The position numbers and the translations under genes are program-made. A stretch of DNA of 38,250 nt from a virus. Below the pieces are notes generated by a model. The model saw only the letters and a program-made list of their open reading frames with translations. It was not told the origin of the DNA and did no database searches. Positions 13,452 through 21,504 of the stretch are shown here, piece by piece. The DNA lies in the IMG/VR virus record IMGVR_UViG_3300047318_000172, positions 1 to 38,250 of that record. One strand, given 5' to 3'. Each line of letters opens with the position of its first letter. The first letter of the stretch is position 1.

Positions 13452-14360
13452 TCAGCTCCAAGCTGGTTTAGTCGTCACGGTCAGTTGTGCGGTGGGGGAA
13501 TAGTTCTGCGCGGAGAACGCGATGTCGTTCGCGCCCGGGTCCAGGGAGAACCAGCCACGGGAGGTGACATATCCGGCGCGGGCGGCCTGGCCCTGCGCCA
13601 GGATCTCCCGCTGTTCCATGTCCACGGTCACGAACTCCCCGGCGGTCAGGCTGAGGGAGGACGCGAACGTGAGGGACTGCTTCTTCCCCACATGGGTGAC
13701 GGTCCAGCCGCCGGCCGGGATAGGCCCGTCGATCCGGAGCCAGACCGGGGCCTGGGTGTTGCCGGTGTTGACGACGCTGATCACGCCGGAGTTCGACACG
13801 CCCGTGTAAGTCACCGGGTACGTCGCCGGGTAGGTGAGCCCGCCGATGGAGGCCGGGAGGAGGGTGGTCGCGGTGATTAGGTCGCCGTATTTGAGCGGGT
13901 CTTCCGCGGCGATCTGAATGGAGAACGTCGCGACCCGGTTGTTCACCTTGGGGGTGAGGACTTCGCCGTTGCGGGCCGCCTGGCAGTGCCGGACCCGGCC
14001 CGTTTCGGCGACGGCGAGGAGGAACCCGTCGAGGGCGACGGCGGCGTTCAGGTCATCGATGGACGCGTTCAGTGCCTCCGGGTCCCGGTTGGACACCCGG
14101 CCGCCGAGGGTCATGTTCCGGGCGGTGAGGTACGGGTCATTGCTGGTCGCGCCGTGCCCGCGGGCACGCTGGGACAGTTCGAGGGTGGTGCCGGGGGAAC
14201 CGGTCCAGCCCTCGAAGGTCTGCAGGTTCCAGCGGGAACCGTGCTGATCGACCGCGCCGAGGACGAGGTCCCCGATCCCGACCGGGGACAGGTTGGAAAT
14301 GGGCACTGTCCCCGGGAAGGTCAGGGCGGACGGGTACGTTACTGGGCTGGGGTAAGGCAC
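13452..14360 (-). CDS. Distal tail protein / minor tail protein (Dit-like)
   Basis: 302 residues directly after the tape measure gene, the position of the Dit protein of siphophages. The N-terminal half (VGIGDLVLGAVDQHGSRWNL, then LEGW-like EGWTGSPGTT) and the middle (QIAAEDPLKYG) fit the phage tail component (PF05709-like) family, in which a hexameric ring links tube and baseplate. The C-terminal half is a galectin/carbohydrate-module-like beta domain. Six-residue overlap with no neighbour; 16 bp follow the tape measure stop. Confidence 0.75.
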   Translation of the reverse strand: MPYPSPVTYPSALTFPGTVPISNLSPVGIGDLVLGAVDQHGSRWNLQTFEGWTGSPGTTLELSQRARGHGATSNDPYLTARNMTLGGRVSNRDPEALNASIDDLNAAVALDGFLLAVAETGRVRHCQAARNGEVLTPKVNNRVATFSIQIAAEDPLKYGDLITATTLLPASIGGLTYPATYPVTYTGVSNSGVISVVNTGNTQAPVWLRIDGPIPAGGWTVTHVGKKQSLTFASSLSLTAGEFVTVDMEQREILAQGQAARAGYVTSRGWFSLDPGANDIAFSAQNYSPTAQLTVTTKPAWS

Positions 14361-14376
14361 CCGGACCTCCTACTGG

Positions 14377-16431
14377 TTAGCCCGCGAGGGCGGCTTGGCG
14401 GCGGGCGACGTTCATGGCGGTAGCTGCGGGGTCGGATTGTTCGTACAGGTGCCAGTTGTTCACGGTGCCGCCGCTGTGTGCGGTGCCCGTGGTGGCGGCC
14501 GGGGCGTTCCCGGGGATTCCGGCGAGCCCCACAGTGCCGCCCGTGACGCCGGTGGCGATCGTCGCGGACACGTTGCCGAGGATCTTCTGCAGCCCGGGCA
14601 TGGACGCCTTGATGCCCTTGCCGAGGCCGTCCATGATCCACCCGCCGGCCGGGATTAGGAGGGCGAGGTCGTAGGCTTTGGGGCCCTTGTTCTTCGCGAT
14701 CCAGTCGCCGATGCCGCCGACGAAATTCTTCACGTCCTCGAACCCCTGCGTGAGGCCCTTGAGGAACCCGTCGATGATGTTGCCGCCCGCGGACAGGAGC
14801 AGGGTCCCGGCGTTCGCGAAGAAGCCGAGGACCTTGCCGGGCAGGTCGCGGACGAAGTTCACGACGGCCGTGATGCCGTTGGACACGCCGGTCTTGATGG
14901 ACTCCCAGATCTGGCCGACCTTCGCGCCGACCTGGCCCCAGAATCCGTTCCATGCGGACACGATCCCGGCGGCCACCGATCGGATGGTGTTGGAGACGTT
15001 GTTGATCGCGCCCCGGACCCAGTTGACGATGTTGTTCCAGGTGTCGGAGATGAACTTCCCAACGCCGGCCCAGACCCCGTTCCACCAGACCACGAACCCG
15101 TCGATGATCTCGATGCACCAGTTGATGAACCCGCCCCAGATCACGCCGAGGAAGTCCACGACCTGCTGCCAGTTCATGACGAGGAGGACGATGATGGCGA
15201 TCAGCGCGACGATGCCGAGGATAATCCAGGTGATCGGGCTTGTGGCCATCACGAAGTTGACGACGGCCATGATCCCGGCGAACCCTGCCAGGGCGAGGAC
15301 GAGGGGCCCGAGGATCGGCGCCCATTCGGCCATCTTGTCGATGATCGGGGTGAGGATCGGGAGGACCTTCTCCCCGATGGCGGACATCGCGGTTTCGCCG
15401 GCCCTCTGGAACTTCGTCCACCCGTTGGATGCGCCGGCGCCGAGGGTCGTGTCGAGTTCCTTGGCTTTGCCGGTCACCTTCCCGAACCCGCCGTCGACGG
15501 AGGCCATGGATTCAAGGAACCCGCCCGTGACGCCGCCGAGGTCTTCGAACTGGGTCCCGAAAAGACCGATGGCCGTGTTGGATCTGGCTACCGGGTCTTT
15601 GATCTTCAGGAGGCCTTGGACGACCTCACCCATGGCCTCCTTGGCGGAACTGCCGCCCTTGGCAAATTTGCCAGCCATCTTTTCGGCGTCCAGACCGATG
15701 TCTTTGTACGACGCCGTCGAGCTTTTCGACATGTCGGTGGACCGGATCTGCAGTTCCTTGATGGCGTCCGCGGCTTTGTCGATGCCCAGCTTGCCCTTTT
15801 CGGAGCCCTTGACGATGACGGCCATTGCCTGCTCGCCGCTGAAGCCCATGCCGGCGAAGAACTGGGAGTATTCATCCGCCGCCGCCATGACATCATCGCG
15901 TGCCGCCGCAGGCACTTTCTGCAGTGCAGCGGTGAGGAGGTCTGCGGCGTGCGCGCCGTCCTTGGCGAGGCCCTGCGTGATCATCGTCCCGAACAGTTGT
16001 GACGCGTCTGATGCGTCGATCCCGAAGGCCGAGGCGAGGTTCAGCACGTCCTTCGTTACGGCCTGGATGTCGGCCTGCGAGGCGGTCCGCATCCCCTTAA
16101 TCGAGGACATGACACCCTCGACCGCGCCGGTCACGTCTTCCATGGAGGAGCCATAGTTGTCGGCGTACAGCTGCCCGGCGGCCTTGCCAGCGGTCGCGGA
16201 CTGTTCCTTCGTCAGGCCGAGGGAGGCGGCCATCTTGTTGTTCAGCTTCTCGGTTTCCATCGAGGACAGCATCCCGGCGAGGATCGCCGTGCCGGCCGCG
16301 ACACCTGCAGCGGCGCCAGCGACCTGCCACTTCTTCGAGCCCATGGAGTCGAACGCTTTACCGAGGCCCTTCTCAAAAGGGCCCGCGTCGAGGTCCAGAT
16401 ACCCGACCAGTTCTCCGATATTCAGGGCCAT
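14377..16431 (-). CDS. Tape measure protein
   Basis: 684 residues, long and helical, with an N-terminal region (YLDLDAGPFEKGLGKAFDSM) and glycine/alanine-rich helices (VAGAAAGVAAGTAILAGML) typical of phage tail tape measures. A hydrophobic block at about 355-425 (LGPLVLALAGFAGIMAVVNF, then ILGIVALIAIIVLLVMNW) may insert into the membrane during DNA ejection. Trp-rich repeats follow (WNGVWAGVGKFISDTWNNIV). Length predicts a tail of roughly 100 nm. Preceded by the frameshifted tail chaperone, the expected order. Confidence 0.92.
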   Translation of the reverse strand: MALNIGELVGYLDLDAGPFEKGLGKAFDSMGSKKWQVAGAAAGVAAGTAILAGMLSSMETEKLNNKMAASLGLTKEQSATAGKAAGQLYADNYGSSMEDVTGAVEGVMSSIKGMRTASQADIQAVTKDVLNLASAFGIDASDASQLFGTMITQGLAKDGAHAADLLTAALQKVPAAARDDVMAAADEYSQFFAGMGFSGEQAMAVIVKGSEKGKLGIDKAADAIKELQIRSTDMSKSSTASYKDIGLDAEKMAGKFAKGGSSAKEAMGEVVQGLLKIKDPVARSNTAIGLFGTQFEDLGGVTGGFLESMASVDGGFGKVTGKAKELDTTLGAGASNGWTKFQRAGETAMSAIGEKVLPILTPIIDKMAEWAPILGPLVLALAGFAGIMAVVNFVMATSPITWIILGIVALIAIIVLLVMNWQQVVDFLGVIWGGFINWCIEIIDGFVVWWNGVWAGVGKFISDTWNNIVNWVRGAINNVSNTIRSVAAGIVSAWNGFWGQVGAKVGQIWESIKTGVSNGITAVVNFVRDLPGKVLGFFANAGTLLLSAGGNIIDGFLKGLTQGFEDVKNFVGGIGDWIAKNKGPKAYDLALLIPAGGWIMDGLGKGIKASMPGLQKILGNVSATIATGVTGGTVGLAGIPGNAPAATTGTAHSGGTVNNWHLYEQSDPAATAMNVARRQAALAG

Positions 16432-16451
16432 GGCGGGTATCTCCTATGTGG

Positions 16452-17170
16452 TTATCGTTTGCGGGGTGCCCCGGGCGGGTTCAGTGCCAGGCCGAGGCGG
16501 GTCGATGCGATGGCGCGCCCGTCCTCGGTGATCAGGGCCGGGGGTTTGGCGATAAGCCCGGTGATCCGTGCCGCGAGCCACCGCCAGGACCGTGCCGTCA
16601 GAATCCCGGAGTCAAGGTCGATGCCGGCGTCCTGCAGGTCGGCCTCGATCAGGTGCCAGTGCGTGAGGATCTTCGGCCAGGTGATCCCGCCGTTCGCAGT
16701 GTGCCCTTCCGGGTACTCGTAGTACTCGCTTAGGCCGGTTTCTTCGTCGTAGAGGCCGCGCCCGTACGGGTCCGGGTCGCCGTTCGGCGCGCCGCCCTGT
16801 TCGGCGCTGGCGCTTTTCCCCCGGACGCCCAATACGCGTCCGCGAACGTGTCGCCGTAGACGGCGTGGAAGATGACGTACAGGGCCGCGAGCTTGAGCTC
16901 CTCGAAGGTCACCCCGTCACTGATCATCTGATCGTGTGCGGCGCCGAGGGCCCGTTCGTAGAGGCCCTTCTCGCCCGCGTCGTTGAGGACTTCGGTGTCG
17001 TCATCGTCGGGGGTGTAGTCGGGGTTATCCTTGGCCTTCGCGGCGATCGCCATAAGGTCCTGGAACTGCAGCCCGAGTTCGGCGCTGATCGCCGGGACTT
17101 CGTACACGGTCCCGCCGATGGGAAGTTTGAGGGCGCCGTTCAGTGCGGCGCGGAGGTCTTTCAAAGCCAT
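16452..17170 (-). CDS. Tail assembly chaperone, -1 frameshift fusion product
   Basis: Predicted product of ribosomes that slip -1 at GGGAAAA (16820-16814): 119 residues from the first frame joined to about 120 from the second, total about 239. The downstream frame (from KSASAEQGGAPNGDPDPY on, through WPKILTHWHLIEADL) has no convincing start of its own and ends just before the tape measure. This is the G/G-T arrangement of lambda and most long-tailed phages, in which both products chaperone the tape measure during tail assembly. Confidence 0.85.
16730..17170 (-). CDS. Tail assembly chaperone, unshifted product
   Basis: 146 residues, beginning MALKDLRAALNGALKLPIGG. It has a conserved helical core (EVPAISAELGLQFQDLMAIA, then TFEELKLAALYVIFHAVYGD) and a basic C-terminal tail encoded after the slippery site. 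It is located between the major tail protein and the tape measure, the invariant location for this gene. The start at 17170 follows the strong hairpin 17215-17248. Confidence 0.85.
   Translation of the reverse strand: MALKDLRAALNGALKLPIGGTVYEVPAISAELGLQFQDLMAIAAKAKDNPDYTPDDDDTEVLNDAGEKGLYERALGAAHDQMISDGVTFEELKLAALYVIFHAVYGDTFADAYWASGGKAPAPNRAARRTATRTRTGAASTTKKPA
16814..16820 (-). promoter_or_regulatory. Programmed -1 frameshift site GGGAAAA
   Basis: On the leftward strand the zero-frame codons are GGA AAA preceded by G, so G GGA AAA can re-pair as GGG AAA in the -1 frame. The surrounding run is GGGGGAAAAG. The -1 frame is exactly the frame open to 16452. Confidence 0.85.
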
Positions 17171-17214
17171 GTGAGTCTCCAAGGTGGGTAGGTTCCAAGG
17201 GTCCAAGGGTGGTG

Positions 17215-17248
17215 CCCGGCGCGCAGCCCTTGGAAACTGCGCGCCGGG
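17215..17248 (-). terminator. Strong hairpin after the major tail gene
   Basis: A perfect 12-bp GC-rich stem (17215-17226 with 17237-17248) and 10-nt loop, placed 10 bp after the major tail protein stop and 44 bp before the chaperone start. No T-tract follows, so it is more likely a partial terminator or mRNA 3' stabiliser that keeps tail protein levels above those of downstream genes. Confidence 0.65.
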
Positions 17249-17258
17249 AGTAGAGGGG

Positions 17259-17723
17259 TTACGGGGTGATGGTCACGGGCGCCAGGGAGCCGCGGCCGAC
17301 GAGCTCGAACCCGGCCGTGGTGAGGTCCGTGTGCGGGCCGCCGTTCGGGGTGTACGTCGCGTCAGCGATGCCCGTCCGGCCCTCCGTCGGCTTCGTGACG
17401 TTCACGATGCGGACGTGCACGAACCCGTCTTCGAGCAGGGACTCGCCGGCGGTCTTGATGATGACCTGCCCCGGGTCCTGCGTCAGGGAAGCGCGGGCAA
17501 CCTTCACGGTGCCCTCGATCTTCCACGACCGGCCGGTGCCGATAACGGAGCCGTCGCCGTCGGAGTCGTACGAGGAGTCGTCTTCCTGGTTCTTCTCGTA
17601 GACCGGGGGGGTGAACTCGGTCAGTCCGCCGACGCGGGTCCATGTGGTCGGTTCGACGCCGTCGGCGTAGGCGGCGACTTCGAGCTGCCAGTCCCTAAGG
17701 ACGCCGGGGGTGATTTCAGTCAT
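17259..17723 (-). CDS. Major tail protein
   Basis: 154 residues, beginning MTEITPGVLRDWQLEVAAYA. Beta-rich with the pattern TTWTRVGGLTEFTPP, VEDR-like WKIEGTVKVARASLTQDPGQ and a C-terminal strand segment (GGPHTDLTTAGFELVGRGSL). Position between the tail terminator and chaperone genes identifies it as the tube subunit of the siphovirus tail. It precedes a strong hairpin, as expected for a gene expressed at high level. Confidence 0.82.
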   Translation of the reverse strand: MTEITPGVLRDWQLEVAAYADGVEPTTWTRVGGLTEFTPPVYEKNQEDDSSYDSDGDGSVIGTGRSWKIEGTVKVARASLTQDPGQVIIKTAGESLLEDGFVHVRIVNVTKPTEGRTGIADATYTPNGGPHTDLTTAGFELVGRGSLAPVTITP

Positions 17724-17734
17724 TGTGGTTCTCC

Positions 17735-18163
17735 TTAGTCGTCCCGGTGTGTCCCGGTTCTGGTGATTTGCAGGTAGTAGTTGGCGGTGTGTTCAGGCCT
17801 GTTGAGGGAGTCGGGGCCTAGGTTCGCCCCGGACTGCCACCAGATCCGCACGACCGGTACACCGCCGATGGTGGTGTGATCCAGGTCATGGAGGGCGTCG
17901 AAGATCCGGTCCAGGATGTCCTTCGCGGCGGTCCGGTCCTTGGGGTTGCCGCGGACCCGGCATTGCAGGCCCATGACGGAGTCGGTGCCGCCGGTGTTCT
18001 CGACGTCGTACAGGGTCAGGGCGATGCCCTTGTCCGGGGTGGCGCCGAGGGAGTCGATCACGATGGCGGTGTCCGTGGGGGCGAAGGGGCCGCCCCAGGC
18101 GCCGACGTTCTCGGCGTCCAGCAGCTCGCCGATGCCGGTCAGGAGGTTCGTGGTGAAACCCAT
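17735..18163 (-). CDS. Tail terminator protein
   Basis: 142 residues. FTTNLLTGIGELLDAENVGA, ITLYDVENT-like IALTLYDVENT and a C-terminal VVRIWWQSGANLGPDSLNRP, then ANYYLQITRTG fit the phage minor capsid/tail terminator family (gpU-like, DUF3168-type). It caps the tail tube and joins it to the head. Located immediately before the major tail gene in transcription order and one base from the upstream gene. Confidence 0.75.
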   Translation of the reverse strand: MGFTTNLLTGIGELLDAENVGAWGGPFAPTDTAIVIDSLGATPDKGIALTLYDVENTGGTDSVMGLQCRVRGNPKDRTAAKDILDRIFDALHDLDHTTIGGVPVVRIWWQSGANLGPDSLNRPEHTANYYLQITRTGTHRDD

Positions 18164-18508
18164 TTACAACTCCCCGCTGATGGCTTTGGCGATGATCTGT
18201 TTGACGGCGTCCTGTTCGGAGTTGAACGCGTTTTCGAGGTACTTGGCATTGCGGCCGGCGTCGTGCCGGGCGGTCATGTCCTCGTGCTGGCGGACCGCGT
18301 AGGGGGTGTCGAAGGTGACGGCGGCGCGGAGGTTCTTCTCATCCACAGAGGGCCCGCCGGACTTCTCCAGGATGCCCTCCTCGATGGGAGCCTGCGCCTG
18401 CGCTACCCCGTAGACGTGTTCGGCGGCGAGGGCGAGGCCGCGGGCGGCGCCCTTGTGGGAGCGGAGGATGGCCGAGCGGTCCGGTTTGAACGTCCAGGAC
18501 TTGCCCAC
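18164..18508 (-). CDS. HK97 gp10-like head-tail joining protein
   Basis: 114 residues, beginning MGKSWTFKPDRSAILRSHKG. Helical N-terminus, then APIEEGILEKSGGPSVDEK and a beta segment (AAVTFDTPYAVRQHEDMTAR) followed by NAKYLENAF. The sequence APxxxGxLxxS.....VxFxxPYAxxxHE is the signature of HK97 gp10-like minor proteins. It sits between the head closure and tail terminator genes. Confidence 0.8.
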   Translation of the reverse strand: MGKSWTFKPDRSAILRSHKGAARGLALAAEHVYGVAQAQAPIEEGILEKSGGPSVDEKNLRAAVTFDTPYAVRQHEDMTARHDAGRNAKYLENAFNSEQDAVKQIIAKAISGEL

Positions 18509-18517
18509 GGGCGCCTC

Positions 18518-18838
18518 CTAGGTCAGGGTCACTTCGATATGGTCCGGGAGCTCCATGTCTCCGGAGTCGGCGAACCCGCAGGTGATGACGGTGGAGATCC
18601 GGTTCCGGAGGTGTACGAGGGACTCCGGGGCGAACAGTGCCTCGCGCTCTTTGCCCGTCGTGAACGTCGACTCGGACACGACCTGATCCCCGGACGGTGA
18701 GCGGACCAACTGCCTCTTGTCCTGCAGGAACCCGAGGACCGGGGCTGACTCCGCGGCGTGGGTGTTGCCCCAGGAGTCTTCCCCGGAATACGTTTCCACG
18801 GTCACGGTGTGGACCATGAACTCCTCGAAGCCCTTCAC
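18518..18838 (-). CDS. Head closure / head-tail connector protein
   Basis: 106 residues, beginning MKGFEEFMVHTVTVETYSGE. Beta-rich (WGNTHAAESAPVLGFLQDKR, then VHLRNRISTVITCGF), similar in size and arrangement to SPP1 gp16-like stoppers. Its ATG overlaps the adaptor stop by 4 bp. Function from position and general fold pattern. Confidence 0.68.
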   Translation of the reverse strand: MKGFEEFMVHTVTVETYSGEDSWGNTHAAESAPVLGFLQDKRQLVRSPSGDQVVSESTFTTGKEREALFAPESLVHLRNRISTVITCGFADSGDMELPDHIEVTLT

Positions 18839-19254
18839 AGCAGGACCACCGGGTTACCCAACAGTCCGGCGTCGTTGAGGATGTACCACGCGTCGGGGCC
18901 GAGGGTGCCGGCGGCGTTCGCCCGCGCCTCCGCCGTGGAGACGTAGGTGGAGTATTGGATGGATGCCCCGCCGATGGACTTTGAGGCCGCGAGCGGGGCG
19001 ACACCGGCCGCGCCCAGGGACGGGTCGATGCCGTGGTCTGCCCAGAACTTCGCCTGCGCGCACGCCGCGTCGGTGAACGCGTCCCGGGTGGCCGTGTCGG
19101 AGGGGTATCCGTCGACGTCGGTCGGGTAGATCGCGGTCTTCGTCTCGGACCTGATCAGCCCGGACGCGGACCGCAGGAGGCCCGCAGCGTTCGCCGGAAG
19201 CGCCGCCGGGGAGATCCATGTGGTCAGCTCGGTGGTTGTGGCGTAGATGCGCAT
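18835..19254 (-). CDS. Head-tail connector / adaptor protein
   Basis: 139 residues, beginning MRIYATTTELTTWISPAALP. The helical middle (NAAGLLRSASGLIRSETKTA, then ATRDAFTDAACAQAKFWADH) is the pattern of gp15/gp6-like head completion adaptors. It is the first joining gene after the capsid and a small basic protein. Start fixed by context. Confidence 0.75.
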   Translation of the reverse strand: MRIYATTTELTTWISPAALPANAAGLLRSASGLIRSETKTAIYPTDVDGYPSDTATRDAFTDAACAQAKFWADHGIDPSLGAAGVAPLAASKSIGGASIQYSTYVSTAEARANAAGTLGPDAWYILNDAGLLGNPVVLL

Positions 19255-19271
19255 TGCGGGCCTCCTGTCGG

Positions 19272-19466
19272 TTATTCGCTGTCGGGCTTGGGTGCGGGTG
19301 TCCGGCGCGGCTTGGGTGCCTCGACCTTGTACCCGGCGCCCTGTAGGTAGGACCGGACGGCGTGGGGCAGGTCCTTGACCTCGGCCGCGCCGTCTTCGAA
19401 GTTCAGGACGGTCTCGCCGTAGCGGGATTCCCCGGTATAGGTAGCATCTGGGCTGAGAATCTTCAT
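19272..19466 (-). CDS. Small hypothetical head-region protein
   Basis: 64 residues, beginning MKILSPDATYTGESRYGETV, with a C-terminal Lys/Pro-rich tail (EAPKPRRTPAPKPDSE). The core (LNFEDGAAEVKDLPHAVRSY) resembles short capsid-adjacent proteins often found between major capsid and adaptor genes of actinophages. Could be a head decoration or assembly factor. Confidence 0.68.
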   Translation of the reverse strand: MKILSPDATYTGESRYGETVLNFEDGAAEVKDLPHAVRSYLQGAGYKVEAPKPRRTPAPKPDSE

Positions 19467-19528
19467 GTGCCCTCCCGGGCGGTGGGTGGAGTGCGGGCCA
19501 GTGACGGCCCGCACTCACGGGGTATGGA

Positions 19529-20530
19529 CTAGGAGACCTTGATGTTGCGGAACACGCCCGCAGCCTTGGTCTTCTTGAGCACGACGGCGACCGGGCCGAG
19601 TTCGGCCTCGCCGGTCTTCACGGCGCCGGAGGTGTTGAAGTCCGGCATCCAGTTGCGGACCAGTGAGCCGTTCGTGGAGACGGCATGGAATCCATCCAGG
19701 CCGTAGCGGACCGCGTACAGGTCACCGAGGCCGGTGATGGACCCGCCCGCGCCGCCAGCGTCGGCATCCCTCGCCGCAAGGGCGATGACGTCCGTGTTCG
19801 ATCCGGACTTCGTGCCCGGGTCGATCAGGGGGATTCCGTTGTACGTGTTGATGACGCGCCCGAAAGCGTCCGTCGTCTTCTCGTACTGGTCAGCCCACAT
19901 GGCCAGCCGCTTGAACATCGACAGGACCTTCTTGGGGCCGTAGATCGCGTCCGGCGTGGAGTCCAGCAGGGAAAGCCAGGCGTCGATCTGTTCGATCTCG
20001 GCGATAGCTTCGGCCTTGGTGTCCACAACGGTCCAGTCCCGGTAGCCGGTCGTGGTGCCGTTGGCAAGCGGCAGGTATTCCGTGCTGGAGGCGGTCAGGA
20101 TCTTTGACAGACCATCGAAGCCGTTGGCGTCCACTGCGGTGTCGCCGTTGAAGACAGAATCGTTGAACTGTGCCGAGGATGCCTTGATCAGTTCGCGCAT
20201 CTGGAACGCGGTTTCCCGCGACTGGCCGATACCGTCGAGGACGCGGTCGATCTGGAACGAGCCGCCGAGCGGCTTCAGGTCCACCGAGTAACGGGCCTTG
20301 GTAGCCTCGGCCGGGGTGTACTCAGAGCCGATGGCACGGAAAGCCGCGCCGCGCTGGGTGATCTGCCGGGTGTACGAGTAGGTCAGGGTCGCGCCGCCGC
20401 CTGCGGGGGAGACGGCCGGGTCGAACGTGAGACGGTTCAGGACGTCGTTGGACTTCTGGAACTCGTCGATGATGTTGATGTCGACGGCGTCGGTCACGTT
20501 GAGCTTCGCCTGTGCGAGTGTTACTGCCAT
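19529..20530 (-). CDS. Major capsid protein
   Basis: 333 residues, beginning MAVTLAQAKLNVTDAVDINI. FQKSNDVLNRLTFDPAVSPA, then YSVDLKPLGGSFQIDRVLDG and a C-terminal NGSLVRNWMPDFNTSGAVKT are typical of HK97-fold capsid proteins of the major-capsid family found in actinobacterial siphophages. It lies directly after the scaffold gene and before the connector genes. No protease or delta-domain is fused to it. Confidence 0.88.
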   Translation of the reverse strand: MAVTLAQAKLNVTDAVDINIIDEFQKSNDVLNRLTFDPAVSPAGGGATLTYSYTRQITQRGAAFRAIGSEYTPAEATKARYSVDLKPLGGSFQIDRVLDGIGQSRETAFQMRELIKASSAQFNDSVFNGDTAVDANGFDGLSKILTASSTEYLPLANGTTTGYRDWTVVDTKAEAIAEIEQIDAWLSLLDSTPDAIYGPKKVLSMFKRLAMWADQYEKTTDAFGRVINTYNGIPLIDPGTKSGSNTDVIALAARDADAGGAGGSITGLGDLYAVRYGLDGFHAVSTNGSLVRNWMPDFNTSGAVKTGEAELGPVAVVLKKTKAAGVFRNIKVS

Positions 20531-20548
20531 GGTGTTCTCCTAAGCGGG

Positions 20549-21247
20549 TTAGCGTGCCATCTTTTGGGCGATGGCATCTTCAAGGGTGGTTGGTTTCGTT
20601 GCGCCCTCGCCGGACCCGCCGGAGAAATTGGCACCGCTCGCGCCGGCCGCCAGGACCGTCTTGAGCTTGGGGTTGTTCGTGACCGCTTCCTTGATCGCCT
20701 TTTCAATGTCGGCGGTCTTGGAAGGGTCGAGTTCCGCGATCTTCGCCAGGAAGGCGCGGGAATCTAGGAGGGCGTCAGCGTCGGCGCCCTGTTTTGCTGC
20801 GAGGCGGAAGACGGCGAGTTCGGTCTTGGCCTGCTTCGCGTCGGCGTCGCGTTCCGTCAGCGCCCGGGTGAGCGCTTCGGCGTCGGGCTTCTCGCCTTTC
20901 GCGTCGGGGTTGATGGCCGCCTGGATGGCGGCGAGGGTCTTCTTCGCTACGCGCTCATCGCCGTCTTCTTTGCGGAGGTCGGTGATGAGTTTCTGTGCCG
21001 CGGCGGGGAGGGATTCGATCTTTCCGTCCCACTCGGCAGCATTGGGCTCCGGTGCGGGATCTGCCTTGGGTGCAGGGTCGCCAGCGGGGGCAGGGTCTCC
21101 GGCAGGTGCGGGATCGCCAGCACTGCCGTCTCCGGCGCCCGCTTCCATGACAGCATCCCCGAAGGTCAGCCGGTGATGGGCGAGTAGGGCGTCAATGCCG
21201 CCCGGGGCGTAGGGGTCGATACCGTGGATGGTGAGTTTCTTGCTCAT
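20549..21247 (-). CDS. Capsid scaffolding protein
   Basis: 232 residues. An N-terminal segment (GIDPYAPGGIDALLAHHRLT) is followed by tandem GDPAPA repeats (about residues 42-68), an acidic helical coiled middle (ALTRALTERDADAKQAKTEL, then ELDPSKTADIEKAIKEAVTN) and a Gly/Ser-rich then short helical C-terminus (TTLEDAIAQKMAR) that would contact the capsid. This is the arrangement of phage scaffolds, and it directly precedes the major capsid gene. Confidence 0.82.
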   Translation of the reverse strand: MSKKLTIHGIDPYAPGGIDALLAHHRLTFGDAVMEAGAGDGSAGDPAPAGDPAPAGDPAPKADPAPEPNAAEWDGKIESLPAAAQKLITDLRKEDGDERVAKKTLAAIQAAINPDAKGEKPDAEALTRALTERDADAKQAKTELAVFRLAAKQGADADALLDSRAFLAKIAELDPSKTADIEKAIKEAVTNNPKLKTVLAAGASGANFSGGSGEGATKPTTLEDAIAQKMAR

Positions 21248-21270
21248 GAGCCCTCCAAGAGGCAATAGAA

Positions 21271-21295
21271 AAGCACCCGGGGTTAGCGGGTGCTT
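21271..21295 (-). terminator. Intrinsic terminator between Rmf-like gene and scaffold gene
   Basis: A 9-bp stem (21271-21279 with 21287-21295) and 7-nt loop. Leftward RNA continues TTTTCTATT, a fair U-tract. It would attenuate transcription from packaging genes into head genes, or mark a boundary. Confidence 0.6.
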
Positions 21296-21315
21296 CGGTG
21301 ATTGGGTGTATTCGG

Positions 21316-21504
21316 TTAGGTGGCGCGTTCGATCTCGCGGGCCCGTTCGGTGCGGGCCATGTTGAACCCGGCGATCCATGCTTTGCACAGGTCAGGGTCG
21401 GTGTTCATCCGGTAGGGGTTGTCCCTGCCGGACCGCCCTACCTGGTAGGCGTCCCGGCCGAGGGCCTGGGTGGCGAGGATCTGGTCAGAGCTGGGAACGG
21501 TCAC
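21316..21504 (-). CDS. Rmf/CrpP-like small protein
   Basis: 62 residues from a GTG that overlaps the end of the MuF-like gene by 20 bp. ALGRDAYQVGRSGRDNPYRM, then DPDLCKAWIAGFNMAR, follows the pattern G..AY..G.....PY......W..G of ribosome modulation factor and related small proteins. In hosts Rmf helps form 100S hibernating ribosomes; here it is encoded with structural genes, so a role in shutting off host translation is conceivable but not shown. The resemblance could also be to CrpP-type proteins. Confidence 0.6.
   Translation of the reverse strand: MTVPSSDQILATQALGRDAYQVGRSGRDNPYRMNTDPDLCKAWIAGFNMARTERAREIERAT

Noticed and set aside
13986-14423. Rightward open frames opposite the minor tail genes (many of 90-280 codons)
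   Set aside because: All lie antisense to well-supported leftward genes, lack start signals and have low-complexity GC-driven composition.
14678-16156. Long rightward open frame (492 codons) opposite the tape measure gene
   Set aside because: Antisense to a convincing tape measure protein in the coherent leftward late operon; no signal for translation and no domain. Long antisense frames are usual in high-GC DNA.
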